Assembly (NCBI GenBank): GCA_937916485.1
Contig: CALFSV010000278.1
Coordinates: forward strand, 1 to 5,133
Direction of reading: 5' to 3'
Length of the DNA: 5,133 nucleotides
Source: an uncultured Paracoccaceae bacterium
Lineage (GTDB): Bacteria > Pseudomonadota > Alphaproteobacteria > Rhodobacterales > Rhodobacteraceae
The notes under the pieces: model-generated
The model's input: only the letters and a program-made list of their open reading frames with translations
Databases searched by the model: none
What the model was told of the DNA's origin: nothing
Position numbers and translations under genes: made by a program
Part shown: positions 1 through 5,133 of the stretch, one piece after another
Numbering within the stretch: position 1 is the stretch's first letter
Layout: each line of letters starts with the position of its first letter

Positions 1-305
1 ACTCGGAAAAATCTCTGAAAAACAATATCCTTCCACACCATAAGTGCGAGAGAAAAACCGATGACATATTGTAGAAAAACCGTGGTGAGTGACAGCATGC
101 TCAAACGGCCAAACGCTTCCCAGAACCGCAGGTCATCTGTAAACAGTCGGATATAATTCTCGATGCCAATAAAATCCAAACCTGGGTAGAAGCTGTCCCA
201 ACTTGAAAGACTTAAGCGGACCGTAAACCCAATCGGAAATATCAAAATGCCCAGCAGGACCAAAAGCCCAGGAAGCAAGAACATGTATTTATGTCTGAAG
301 TTCAT
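1..305 (-). CDS. ABC transporter permease, MalF/UgpA-type (N-terminal part, runs off left edge)
   Basis: Inner-membrane permease subunit of a carbohydrate-type (CUT1-like) ABC importer. Only the first ~101 codons are in the window; the frame is open to the left edge. The start is ATG at 305-303, preceded by AGGGTGAT five bases upstream. The translation begins MNFRHKYMFLLPGLLVLLGI. A hydrophobic first membrane segment covers about residues 8-30, followed by a periplasmic loop with FIGIENYIRLF (about residues 45-56) and FWEAFG, which matches the F-x-G-x-x-N-Y...LF...FW pattern common after TM1 in MalF/UgpA-type permeases. A second hydrophobic stretch covers about residues 71-93. The EAA loop that contacts the ATPase would lie outside the window. 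It follows the solute-binding protein gene on the same strand after 71 nt, so it is very likely the membrane partner of that protein. Substrate is unknown. The family call is firm; the MalF-type versus MalG-type assignment is likely but made on the N-terminus only. Confidence 0.86.
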   Translation of the reverse strand, partial: MNFRHKYMFLLPGLLVLLGILIFPIGFTVRLSLSSWDSFYPGLDFIGIENYIRLFTDDLRFWEAFGRLSMLSLTTVFLQYVIGFSLALMVWKDIVFQRFFR

Positions 306-310
306 TGGTG

Positions 311-318
311 ATCACCCT
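311..318 (-). promoter_or_regulatory. Ribosome binding site of the permease gene, inside a palindrome
   Basis: On the minus strand AGGGTGAT lies five bases before the permease ATG. It overlaps a perfect 10-bp palindrome, GGTGATCACC at 307-316. The site supports the start at 305. The palindrome could be a coincidence or could slightly affect access to the ribosome site. Confidence 0.55.
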
Positions 319-326
319 ATTTTGCA

Positions 327-353
327 TAGAGCGCCCCAGAAAGGGGCGCTCTA
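327..353 (-). promoter_or_regulatory. Intercistronic stem-loop between solute-binding protein and permease genes
   Basis: A perfect 11-bp inverted repeat (arms 327-337 and 343-353, TAGAGCGCCCC and its complement) surrounds a 5-nt loop. Eight of the 11 pairs are G-C, so the hairpin should be very stable in RNA. It begins 23 nt after the stop codon of the solute-binding protein gene and ends 21 nt before the permease start. No U-run follows on the minus strand, so it is not a standard intrinsic terminator. Hairpins in this position in binding-protein-dependent transport operons commonly protect the upstream message from 3' decay or cause partial termination, giving more binding protein than permease. 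That role here is inference. Confidence 0.75.
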
Positions 354-376
354 GTAATCTGTAGCTATGATGCGAC

Positions 377-1912
377 TTACTCTGCGTCTTCCAGAGCTAC
401 ACCAATAGCATAAGCTTCTCGGATTGTATCAGCGCCAATACGCTTTACAATTTTTGTCCACTCAGCGGCCACCTCATCTAAAGCTTCTTGTGGTGATAAC
501 TGGCCAGCCAACGCCTTAGAGGTGCCCGTTGCAACTGCGCTATTGAATTGGAAAACACCTGGCACCCGCAATGGGAACACACGGTTGGTGCTGCCTTCTT
601 CCATTTCCATTAGAGTGTCCGCATATTGCTTGGCAATCTCAGGATCCCAACCCTGACGCTCAACATAGATCTCAGGCACAAAGTCTGATTTCTTGAACGG
701 GTTCACACCAAAGCGACCGATACCAATATCAGCTTGGTGATTGGCGTCATTGGCAAAGAAGCAAAGATAATCAAACGCCATATCATGGTTTTTGCTTTTC
801 TTTGCAACGGCAGCTGTCCAACCCCAAACTATATAGGGTGCCTGATTATACTCTTGTTCCCAAGCTCCGCTATCACGGTTCCAAACTCGAGTTGCACCTG
901 GCAATGGCGCTGCGCCGACTTTGTTTTTGATTGGGCTGTCATCCTCCATAGCCTTAACGAAAGCATCATCCCATGAGAAGCTAAACAGAGTTTGTCCACC
1001 GCCAAACGAGTTGATTTCATCGCCAAGACCGAAGTTGATACCACCTGGCGGCACGTATTTCGTCGCTTCGACCCAATCGGTCAAGGCTTCAACAAAACCT
1101 GGCCCATTGATCAATGGCTCCATAGTTTCAAGGTCAAAGAAGAAACCACCCTTGACCCGTGGGTTCTTTGAATAGGCCACCGAACGGCTGAAAAACGCCG
1201 CAAACATCAGGTCGTCTTTCTTCATAACTTCGGCAGATCCATATTCCAGCTCACCGTCGTTATCCCAGTCCCAACCGTTGAAGAACGCAGCCATTTCAGC
1301 ATATTCTTTCCAAGTCTGTGGAATGCGCAATTCATTGCCCGTTTCGGCTTTGTATTTTGCTTGATATTCAGGGTTATCAATCACATCTTTACGATACTTC
1401 AGATAGTGGCGGTCCCCATCGATTGGAAACTGGATCATCTCACCATCCCAAGAATTCACGTCAATATGGCTTTGAGTTACATCCTGCATTTGCGCCATAT
1501 TTACATATTTTGCTGGCACGGGCTGCAGATATTGCTTCCAATCGCGGATAAAGTTGGAAAAACCAAAAACGATGTCATAAGGAGCTTGGCCCGCCTGAAA
1601 CGGAACCATGGCCTTTGAATACAAATCGCCGGCTGGCGTATGGATCACGTTAACTTCAGCACCCGTCAACGCACTAAACTGTTCCGCGTGAAGCGCTGTT
1701 GGCTCACCCATAACTGGTACAGCATGCGTGTTTATGGTTAATTTTTGACCACTGTAATCTTTTTTCGACATGGAATCGTAGGAGCATTCACCCGCTATGT
1801 CACCCGTATTTTTTATGTGTGGAAACTGATCGCTCCATTGATCTGCATGCGCAAGGCTGCCCAGCAGGGCAGTACTCCCCACTAAAACGCCCACTCTTAA
1901 TGAATTTCTCAT
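377..1912 (-). CDS. ABC transporter extracellular solute-binding protein (carbohydrate/polyol type)
   Basis: Periplasmic binding protein that captures a substrate and delivers it to the ABC permease encoded next to it. The product has 511 residues. The start at 1912 is chosen because GGGAGGA sits seven bases upstream; the in-frame ATG at 1927 immediately precedes and overlaps that ribosome site. Residues 1-23 form a Sec signal peptide (MRNSLRV, hydrophobic core, then AHA before Asp-24), with no lipobox Cys. The mature part looks like the extended form of the family-1 (MalE/UgpB-like) solute-binding fold: an early 'LTINTHAVPVMGEPTALHAE' stretch, a central 'IPQTWKEYAEMAAFF' segment, and aromatic-rich segments such as 'FSFSWDD' and 'YIVWGWTAAVAKKSKN'. 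About 511 residues is longer than the usual 400-450. Asp-215, Asp-217 and Asp-219 followed by Gly-220 form a DxDxDG loop that could bind calcium. The mature chain has two cysteines (Cys-43 and Cys-383), which could pair in the periplasm. The gene lies 39 nt after the dehydrogenase stop, so the two are probably co-transcribed. The ligand cannot be named from sequence. Confidence 0.92.
   Translation of the reverse strand: MRNSLRVGVLVGSTALLGSLAHADQWSDQFPHIKNTGDIAGECSYDSMSKKDYSGQKLTINTHAVPVMGEPTALHAEQFSALTGAEVNVIHTPAGDLYSKAMVPFQAGQAPYDIVFGFSNFIRDWKQYLQPVPAKYVNMAQMQDVTQSHIDVNSWDGEMIQFPIDGDRHYLKYRKDVIDNPEYQAKYKAETGNELRIPQTWKEYAEMAAFFNGWDWDNDGELEYGSAEVMKKDDLMFAAFFSRSVAYSKNPRVKGGFFFDLETMEPLINGPGFVEALTDWVEATKYVPPGGINFGLGDEINSFGGGQTLFSFSWDDAFVKAMEDDSPIKNKVGAAPLPGATRVWNRDSGAWEQEYNQAPYIVWGWTAAVAKKSKNHDMAFDYLCFFANDANHQADIGIGRFGVNPFKKSDFVPEIYVERQGWDPEIAKQYADTLMEMEEGSTNRVFPLRVPGVFQFNSAVATGTSKALAGQLSPQEALDEVAAEWTKIVKRIGADTIREAYAIGVALEDAE
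1844..1912 (-). other. Sec signal peptide of the solute-binding protein
   Basis: Codons 1-23 encode a short basic start (Arg-2, Arg-6), a hydrophobic core rich in Val, Leu and Gly, and an A-x-A type site (Ala-21, His-22, Ala-23) before Asp-24. There is no cysteine at the cleavage site, so a free periplasmic protein rather than a lipoprotein is expected. Confidence 0.85.
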
Positions 1913-1918
1913 TATTCT

Positions 1919-1925
1919 TCCTCCC
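1919..1925 (-). promoter_or_regulatory. Ribosome binding site deciding the solute-binding protein start
   Basis: GGGAGGA on the minus strand lies seven bases before the ATG at 1912. The alternative in-frame ATG at 1927-1925 shares its last base with this site and has no comparable ribosome site of its own, so the shorter product beginning MRNSLRV is preferred. It is a strong match to the 16S rRNA tail, as expected for an abundant binding protein. Confidence 0.8.
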
Positions 1926-1951
1926 ATTTATGTTGATTTAGTAGATTTGTT

Positions 1952-3004
1952 TTAAGGTATCAGGACACCGCGCCCCTTTACCTTACCGTTATTCAAATCC
2001 TGCAAAGCCAGATTGGCATCAGCCAGACTATATTCTTGCGTTGCCAAATTCACGAGGCCCTTGTCCGCTAGGGACATTAACTCTGTAAGCTCGGCCCAGG
2101 TTCCAACTAAATTTCCAATTATATTTTTTTCTGTCGTGATCATTTCAAAGGCACTGACGTTTATATCTTCGCCATAGCCAACGACATAATAGCTTCCCAT
2201 GTCGCGGGTCATAGCCAATCCTTTAGCAGTTGTTCCGCGCTCAGCTACAAAATCTATTACGGCTTCGGCACCCTTGCCTTTTGTCAATTCCAGTACTTTT
2301 TGCACTTCGTTACCGTCAGCTTTGACTAACGCATCTGCGCCACAAGTTTCAGCAAGCGCTAACGCCATGTCAGAAGGATCAACAACAATAATTTCTGCTG
2401 CACACATTGCGCGCAAAACTTGGATGCCTATATGTCCTAATCCGCCAGATCCAATTACAACGCATTTTTCGCCGGGTAATAAATGCCGCGACGCTTTCTT
2501 TGCAGCTCGGTAGGCCGTGAGTCCTGCGTCTGAATACGCTGCAACCTCTTTGGGAATTAAGGTTTGTGGTAATTTCACAATATTACGCACAGAAGTTTTT
2601 AGCGCTTCCGCATAACCGCCGTTGCAATCAACGCCAGGAAACATTCCATTTTCTCCGTGCATGTCGTGACCGCGCCGGCATGCCAAACACGTACCACCAG
2701 TGATCTTTGGGTGCACAATCACTGGATCACCCCTTTTAAGCCCCTCAACTTCACTACCAACGTCTTCAATCCATCCAGCGTTTTCATGCCCCATGATAAG
2801 CGGTAGAAGCGTACGATCAGCATCAGTCGCCTCGCGCCAAACACCTTCAATGATGTGCAAATCAGTCCGGCAAACGCCGGCACCCCCGATGCGGACAATA
2901 ACATCGCTGGCTTTCTCAATTTTAGGATCAGGAACATTTTCCAAGTCAACCCAAGACGGTGCTGTCAGGTGATCGTCATATTTTTTTAGAACTTGCGCGC
3001 GCAT
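1952..3004 (-). CDS. Zinc-dependent NAD(P)-linked alcohol dehydrogenase (medium-chain family)
   Basis: Cytoplasmic oxidoreductase expected to convert an alcohol or polyol hydroxyl to a carbonyl using NAD(P)+. The start is ATG at 3004-3002, with GGAAGG six bases upstream; this gives 350 residues, the normal family length. An upstream in-frame extension has no family similarity and runs through the divergent regulatory region. Catalytic zinc ligands appear to be Cys-45 (in GAGVCRTDLH), His-73 (GHE, 72-74) and Asp-159 (SDAGLTAYRA), the Cys/His/Asp set seen in some bacterial secondary alcohol dehydrogenases. Thr-47 and His-50 match the proton-relay positions. The Rossmann motif GSGGLG covers 185-190, and Asp-209 at the end of the second strand favours NAD+ over NADP+. 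The structural-zinc loop is degenerate: Cys-106 and Cys-109 remain, but the expected first and fourth cysteines are Gly-103 and Gly-117. It is the first gene of the apparent operon with the ABC transporter and is divergent from the regulator. Family is certain; substrate is unknown. Confidence 0.93.
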   Translation of the reverse strand: MRAQVLKKYDDHLTAPSWVDLENVPDPKIEKASDVIVRIGGAGVCRTDLHIIEGVWREATDADRTLLPLIMGHENAGWIEDVGSEVEGLKRGDPVIVHPKITGGTCLACRRGHDMHGENGMFPGVDCNGGYAEALKTSVRNIVKLPQTLIPKEVAAYSDAGLTAYRAAKKASRHLLPGEKCVVIGSGGLGHIGIQVLRAMCAAEIIVVDPSDMALALAETCGADALVKADGNEVQKVLELTKGKGAEAVIDFVAERGTTAKGLAMTRDMGSYYVVGYGEDINVSAFEMITTEKNIIGNLVGTWAELTELMSLADKGLVNLATQEYSLADANLALQDLNNGKVKGRGVLIP

Positions 3005-3010
3005 GATTAG

Positions 3011-3016
3011 CCTTCC
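3011..3016 (-). promoter_or_regulatory. Ribosome binding site deciding the dehydrogenase start
   Basis: GGAAGG on the minus strand, six bases before the ATG at 3004. Together with the conserved family N-terminus (MRAQVLKKYD) it sets the start here rather than at the TTG at 3118. Confidence 0.75.
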
Positions 3017-3095
3017 AATCTCTCTGCCTATTTCTTGGTCAAACTTCGACAAGCTGAAGCTTTCCAGCAAGATTAAAAAGTGTTCACTTCTGGTC

Positions 3096-3101
3096 ATGAT
3101 A
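3096..3101 (-). promoter_or_regulatory. Possible -10 element for the dehydrogenase operon
   Basis: TATCAT on the minus strand matches five of six bases of the sigma-70 -10 consensus and lies about 90 bp before the dehydrogenase start. No good -35 hexamer is found 16-18 bp upstream. The TGTTCA-N5-TGAACA dyad covers much of that position, as at an activator-dependent promoter. The hexamer could easily occur by chance. Confidence 0.3.
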
Positions 3102-3111
3102 GCCCAAAAAC

Positions 3112-3128
3112 TGTTCAATTAATGAACA
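3112..3128. promoter_or_regulatory. Candidate operator dyad TGTTCA-N5-TGAACA
   Basis: Perfect 6-bp inverted repeat with a 5-bp AT-only spacer. The half-site centres are 11 bp apart, about one helical turn, as expected for a dimeric Fis-type HTH. The right arm extends to TGAACACT (3123-3130), which is also the exact complement of AGTGTTCA at 3079-3086, giving a third half-site whose centre is 42 bp away (about four turns). It is probably bound by the adjacent regulator; this is inferred from position and symmetry only. Confidence 0.6.
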
Positions 3129-3174
3129 CTAAGCTAATTTGCAGTTTAGAGAGAAAAGTCCTAGGTTTTACGCT

Positions 3175-3179
3175 AGGAG
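3175..3179 (+). promoter_or_regulatory. Ribosome binding site deciding the regulator start
   Basis: AGGAG lies seven bases before the ATG at 3187 and is followed by an A-run. It favours this ATG over the in-frame TTG at 3139, which has no evident ribosome site and would add a 16-residue basic extension. Confidence 0.8.
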
Positions 3180-3186
3180 AAAAAAA

Positions 3187-5112
3187 ATGACCTTATTCAA
3201 TGGCAACTTGGGCGGAGATCAAGGTGATCAATTGGCTCAAACCGCGCTTGGTACAGAAATTGAAATCTCGCAGGCTTCACTCGCAGACAGTTGGAAGCGC
3301 AGCTCATCCTTTGGCTTAGATCCAAATGGCAAACCAGTAGACGCCGTGATATCTGAAACTGAACTCTATCAATCAAACCAAAAAAATGAATACATTACAC
3401 AGTTCGTAATGCCTGAACTGGAGCTATTATATAATCAAATCGCCGGCACAAATTTTATGGTAGCATATGCAGATAGTGAAGGCGTTGTCATAAATGCTCT
3501 GCGGGATGAAGACTTCAAAAACAGCGATGCCGGCAAAGCAGTTATTCCAGGGTCAATCTGGACTGAGCAATATCGTGGTACAAATGCTTTAGGCTTATGC
3601 TTACATACGGGCTCATCACAGATCGTTGCTGGTCGCGAACATTTTTTTCACAGACTTGGCAATTTGTCTTGCTTTGCAGCACCAATTTATAACCCTAATA
3701 ATGAAATTGTGGGCATGATTGATGCAACATCTGATGCATCATCACGGCAACACCACACTCTTGCACTCGTAAAATTGGCTTGCAAGAATGTTGAAAATCG
3801 CTTGTTTACCGATGCGTTTGAACACTCGCTAATCATTAGTTTTCACGCGCGACACGAATATCTTGGCACTACAAGCGCTGCATTGTTAGCCATAGACGAA
3901 CATGGGTTTATTGATGGTGCAAACACCAACGCAAAAATGATGCTAAATGGCTTAAACCTGTCTCACAAACGCCATTTCGGCGATATTTTTTCTATTCCGT
4001 TTTCGAACATAATTACCCGGCTCTCTTCCAATGAGATTATACGCATCCATGATGTCATGGGATCTGCCGTATTCATGGCGATGAAAGAAAGCACGACGAA
4101 ACGCATTGTGGACATAGATTTGCAAAACCGCTCAAAGGCGCCCAACATAAAATTGCTACCGCAGGTGTCTCAGGCCGACAAAAAAGATCCCAAAAACGTA
4201 AAAATCAAGCGGAGTTACATTGCGGAAGATGCCGGTTTAAAACGACATTTACTGATGGCTAAAAATGCTCTGAAATACGATCTTCCCGTGTTTATTGAAG
4301 GAGCCCGTGGGTCTGGTAAGAAAGCCACAGCAACCGAATTGCATAGACTTCTTTTCTGCGAACAGCCCTTTGTCGAGATAAAATGTAATTTATTAACGGC
4401 AGAGAATTATGAGGAAATGTTGTTTGGAGAGGCGGGACGGCTGGCCTATTTTCAACCTTCATCCTCAATTTTTTCTGCAAGCCTTCTGGACAAGGCGCGT
4501 AATGGGAGCCTGTTTTTAAACGGTGTCGAAGCGCTGCCGATCGTGGCACAAAAAGCCCTGATACAAGTGTTGGAAGAACGCCAAGAAGCGCAAATTGACC
4601 AGGGCAAAACTGAAATTTCTGCTGTATTTTCTTCAAGCCGCTTATCGTTTACCGAGTTAAAAGCCAGTGAGGATTTAGACCCAGTCTTTCTCGAAGCGCT
4701 ACAGGGATCGCAAGTTGTTCTGCCACATCTTTCACAAAGGTTAGACTTTCGGCTGTTAGCAACGGAGCTCTTATATCAGGTTTCGCCCTCGCACAAATTT
4801 TCCAAATCGGCTTTGGATGCTTTGCAAAAGCGCGACTGGCCGGGCCAGGTCAAACAGCTTAAGCGAACCATTCAAATGTTACTTGCGAATGCGGAGGGAC
4901 CAATCATCCGCGCTGAGGCGATCTCAGGAGGCACTCAACACAAGTCCGAAGAGTTAACACCATGCGTGGCATGTTCCAATTCACCTGTGCGCAAAGAAAG
5001 CTGTGTTTTAATCAAAAAAACATGGCTTGAAACGGGCGGGAATGTGAGCCTTGTGTCACGCAGATTGGGTGTCTCACGAACCACAATTTATAAGCATCTC
5101 AGCAGCGAATAA
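3187..5112 (+). CDS. AcoR/DhaR-type transcriptional regulator with degenerate AAA+ domain
   Basis: Cytoplasmic DNA-binding regulator of 641 residues, likely controlling the divergent dehydrogenase-transporter operon. A GAF domain covers about 70-200, with the AcoR-type signatures GTNALG (131-136), REHF (150-153) and a CFAAPIYN segment from Cys-162. A PAS-like segment (about 234-305) begins around 'LLAIDEHGFIDGANTNA'. An AAA+-like region (about 345-575) has Walker A GARGSGKK (372-379, Lys-378). A Fis-type HTH ends the protein (607-641; GGNVSLVSRRLGVSRTTIYK). Other key AAA+ features are lost: no GAFTGA after LFG (412-414), Walker B is SLFLNG (441-446) with Asn-Gly where Asp-Glu is normal, the arginine-finger segment (about 495-521) is unrecognisable, and the usual WPGNVREL is WPGQVKQL. 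A Cys-x2-Cys-x9-Cys cluster (593, 596, 606) precedes the HTH. Known relatives respond to acetoin (AcoR) or to dihydroxyacetone metabolism (E. coli DhaR, similar in size, reported to act at a sigma-70 promoter). The ligand here is unknown. The reading frame is intact, which argues against a decaying gene. Confidence 0.9.
   Translation: MTLFNGNLGGDQGDQLAQTALGTEIEISQASLADSWKRSSSFGLDPNGKPVDAVISETELYQSNQKNEYITQFVMPELELLYNQIAGTNFMVAYADSEGVVINALRDEDFKNSDAGKAVIPGSIWTEQYRGTNALGLCLHTGSSQIVAGREHFFHRLGNLSCFAAPIYNPNNEIVGMIDATSDASSRQHHTLALVKLACKNVENRLFTDAFEHSLIISFHARHEYLGTTSAALLAIDEHGFIDGANTNAKMMLNGLNLSHKRHFGDIFSIPFSNIITRLSSNEIIRIHDVMGSAVFMAMKESTTKRIVDIDLQNRSKAPNIKLLPQVSQADKKDPKNVKIKRSYIAEDAGLKRHLLMAKNALKYDLPVFIEGARGSGKKATATELHRLLFCEQPFVEIKCNLLTAENYEEMLFGEAGRLAYFQPSSSIFSASLLDKARNGSLFLNGVEALPIVAQKALIQVLEERQEAQIDQGKTEISAVFSSSRLSFTELKASEDLDPVFLEALQGSQVVLPHLSQRLDFRLLATELLYQVSPSHKFSKSALDALQKRDWPGQVKQLKRTIQMLLANAEGPIIRAEAISGGTQHKSEELTPCVACSNSPVRKESCVLIKKTWLETGGNVSLVSRRLGVSRTTIYKHLSSE
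4972..5014 (+). other. Cysteine cluster C-x2-C-x9-C in the linker before the HTH
   Basis: Codons for about residues 593-606 of the regulator encode Cys-593, Cys-596 and Cys-606 in the context PCVACSNSPVRKESC, directly before the DNA-binding helices. I recall similar cysteines in some AcoR-family members, so it may be a subfamily trait. Metal binding or redox sensing is possible, but nothing in the sequence proves it. Confidence 0.55.
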
Positions 5113-5133
5113 TCTCTAAGGGTGCTGTCAGAC

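Larger units (their letters stand above)
3005..3186. promoter_or_regulatory. Divergent promoter region between dehydrogenase operon and regulator
   Basis: These 182 bp separate the start of the leftward operon from the start of the rightward regulator gene and must hold promoters for both. They are AT-rich and contain three copies of the hexamer TGTTCA/TGAACA: at 3081-3086, 3112-3117 and 3123-3128. I looked on both strands for the sigma-54 pattern GG-N10-GC and found none; TTTGCA at 3138-3143 resembles a -12 element but has CT instead of GG at the matching -24 position. No clear sigma-70 promoter for the regulator could be picked by eye. Confidence 0.7.

Noticed and set aside
327..353. Hairpin as a full rho-independent terminator
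   Set aside because: No run of U follows the stem on either strand, and the downstream permease gene is expected to be co-transcribed.
734..1618. Open frames on the plus strand opposite the solute-binding protein gene
   Set aside because: Low-complexity translations without recognisable domains, fully antisense to a clear gene; shadows of its codon pattern.
1913..1927. Solute-binding protein starting at ATG 1927
   Set aside because: That ATG overlaps the ribosome site that serves the ATG at 1912, and the signal peptide is standard from 1912.
2199..2972. Open frames on the plus strand opposite the dehydrogenase gene
   Set aside because: Antisense shadows rich in Ser, Pro and Thr with no domain and no ribosome site seen.
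3005..3118. Dehydrogenase extended upstream to a TTG start at 3118 (38 extra residues)
   Set aside because: The extension has no family similarity, runs through the operator dyad and lacks a ribosome site; the ATG at 3004 has GGAAGG and gives the normal family length.
3127..3143. Possible sigma-54 promoter ending in TTTGCA upstream of the regulator
   Set aside because: The -12-like part fits, but the matching -24 position reads CT instead of GG.
3139..3186. Regulator starting at TTG 3139
   Set aside because: No ribosome site precedes it, whereas AGGAG lies seven bases before the ATG at 3187.
3721..3745. Short direct repeat GATGCA...GATGCATC
   Set aside because: It lies within the GAF coding region and reflects the repeated residues DATSDAS; too short to be a mobile or regulatory repeat.
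3963..4636. Minus-strand open frames inside the regulator gene
   Set aside because: They overlap a gene with clear GAF, AAA+-like and HTH signatures and show no features of their own.
4200..4890. Regulator as a decaying pseudogene because of lost AAA+ motifs
   Set aside because: The frame is intact for 641 residues, GAF and HTH signatures are well kept and the ribosome site is good, so a specialised functional protein is more likely.

Overview
The window reads as part of a Gram-negative genome, most likely an alphaproteobacterium and probably a marine Rhodobacterales (Roseobacter-type) bacterium. That placement is inference: it rests on the style of the three complete proteins and the moderate-GC codon use, and no marker gene is present. 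All three complete genes have good Shine-Dalgarno sequences that fix their starts. No RNA gene, insertion sequence, CRISPR array or other sign of mobility was seen.

Layout. The minus strand carries an apparent operon read right to left. It starts with a 350-residue zinc-type medium-chain alcohol dehydrogenase (3004 down to 1952). After a 39-nt gap comes a 511-residue exported ABC-transporter solute-binding protein (1912 down to 377). After a 71-nt gap containing a strong 11-bp GC-rich hairpin comes the first ~101 residues of a MalF/UgpA-type ABC permease, which runs off the left edge. The second permease and the ATPase are expected beyond the window. On the plus strand, divergent from the dehydrogenase across 182 bp, lies a 641-residue AcoR/DhaR-type regulator (3187-5112) with GAF, PAS-like, AAA+-like and Fis-type HTH regions.

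How the parts may work together. The arrangement suggests a substrate-induced catabolic locus. The regulator would sense a small organic molecule or a metabolic state and control the divergent operon, the ABC system would import a sugar, polyol or related alcohol, and the dehydrogenase would oxidise it or its product. The substrate cannot be read from the sequence.

Most notable points. (1) The regulator's AAA+ domain has a recognisable Walker A but has lost the GAFTGA loop, the Walker B Asp-Glu, the arginine-finger segment and the usual sensor II motif, so it should not be a classical sigma-54 activator. In agreement, I found no GG-N10-GC sigma-54 promoter in the divergent region. (2) That region does hold a perfect dyad TGTTCA-N5-TGAACA plus a third half-site at helical-turn spacing, a good candidate operator. 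(3) The dehydrogenase keeps its catalytic zinc ligands but has lost two of the four structural-zinc cysteines.
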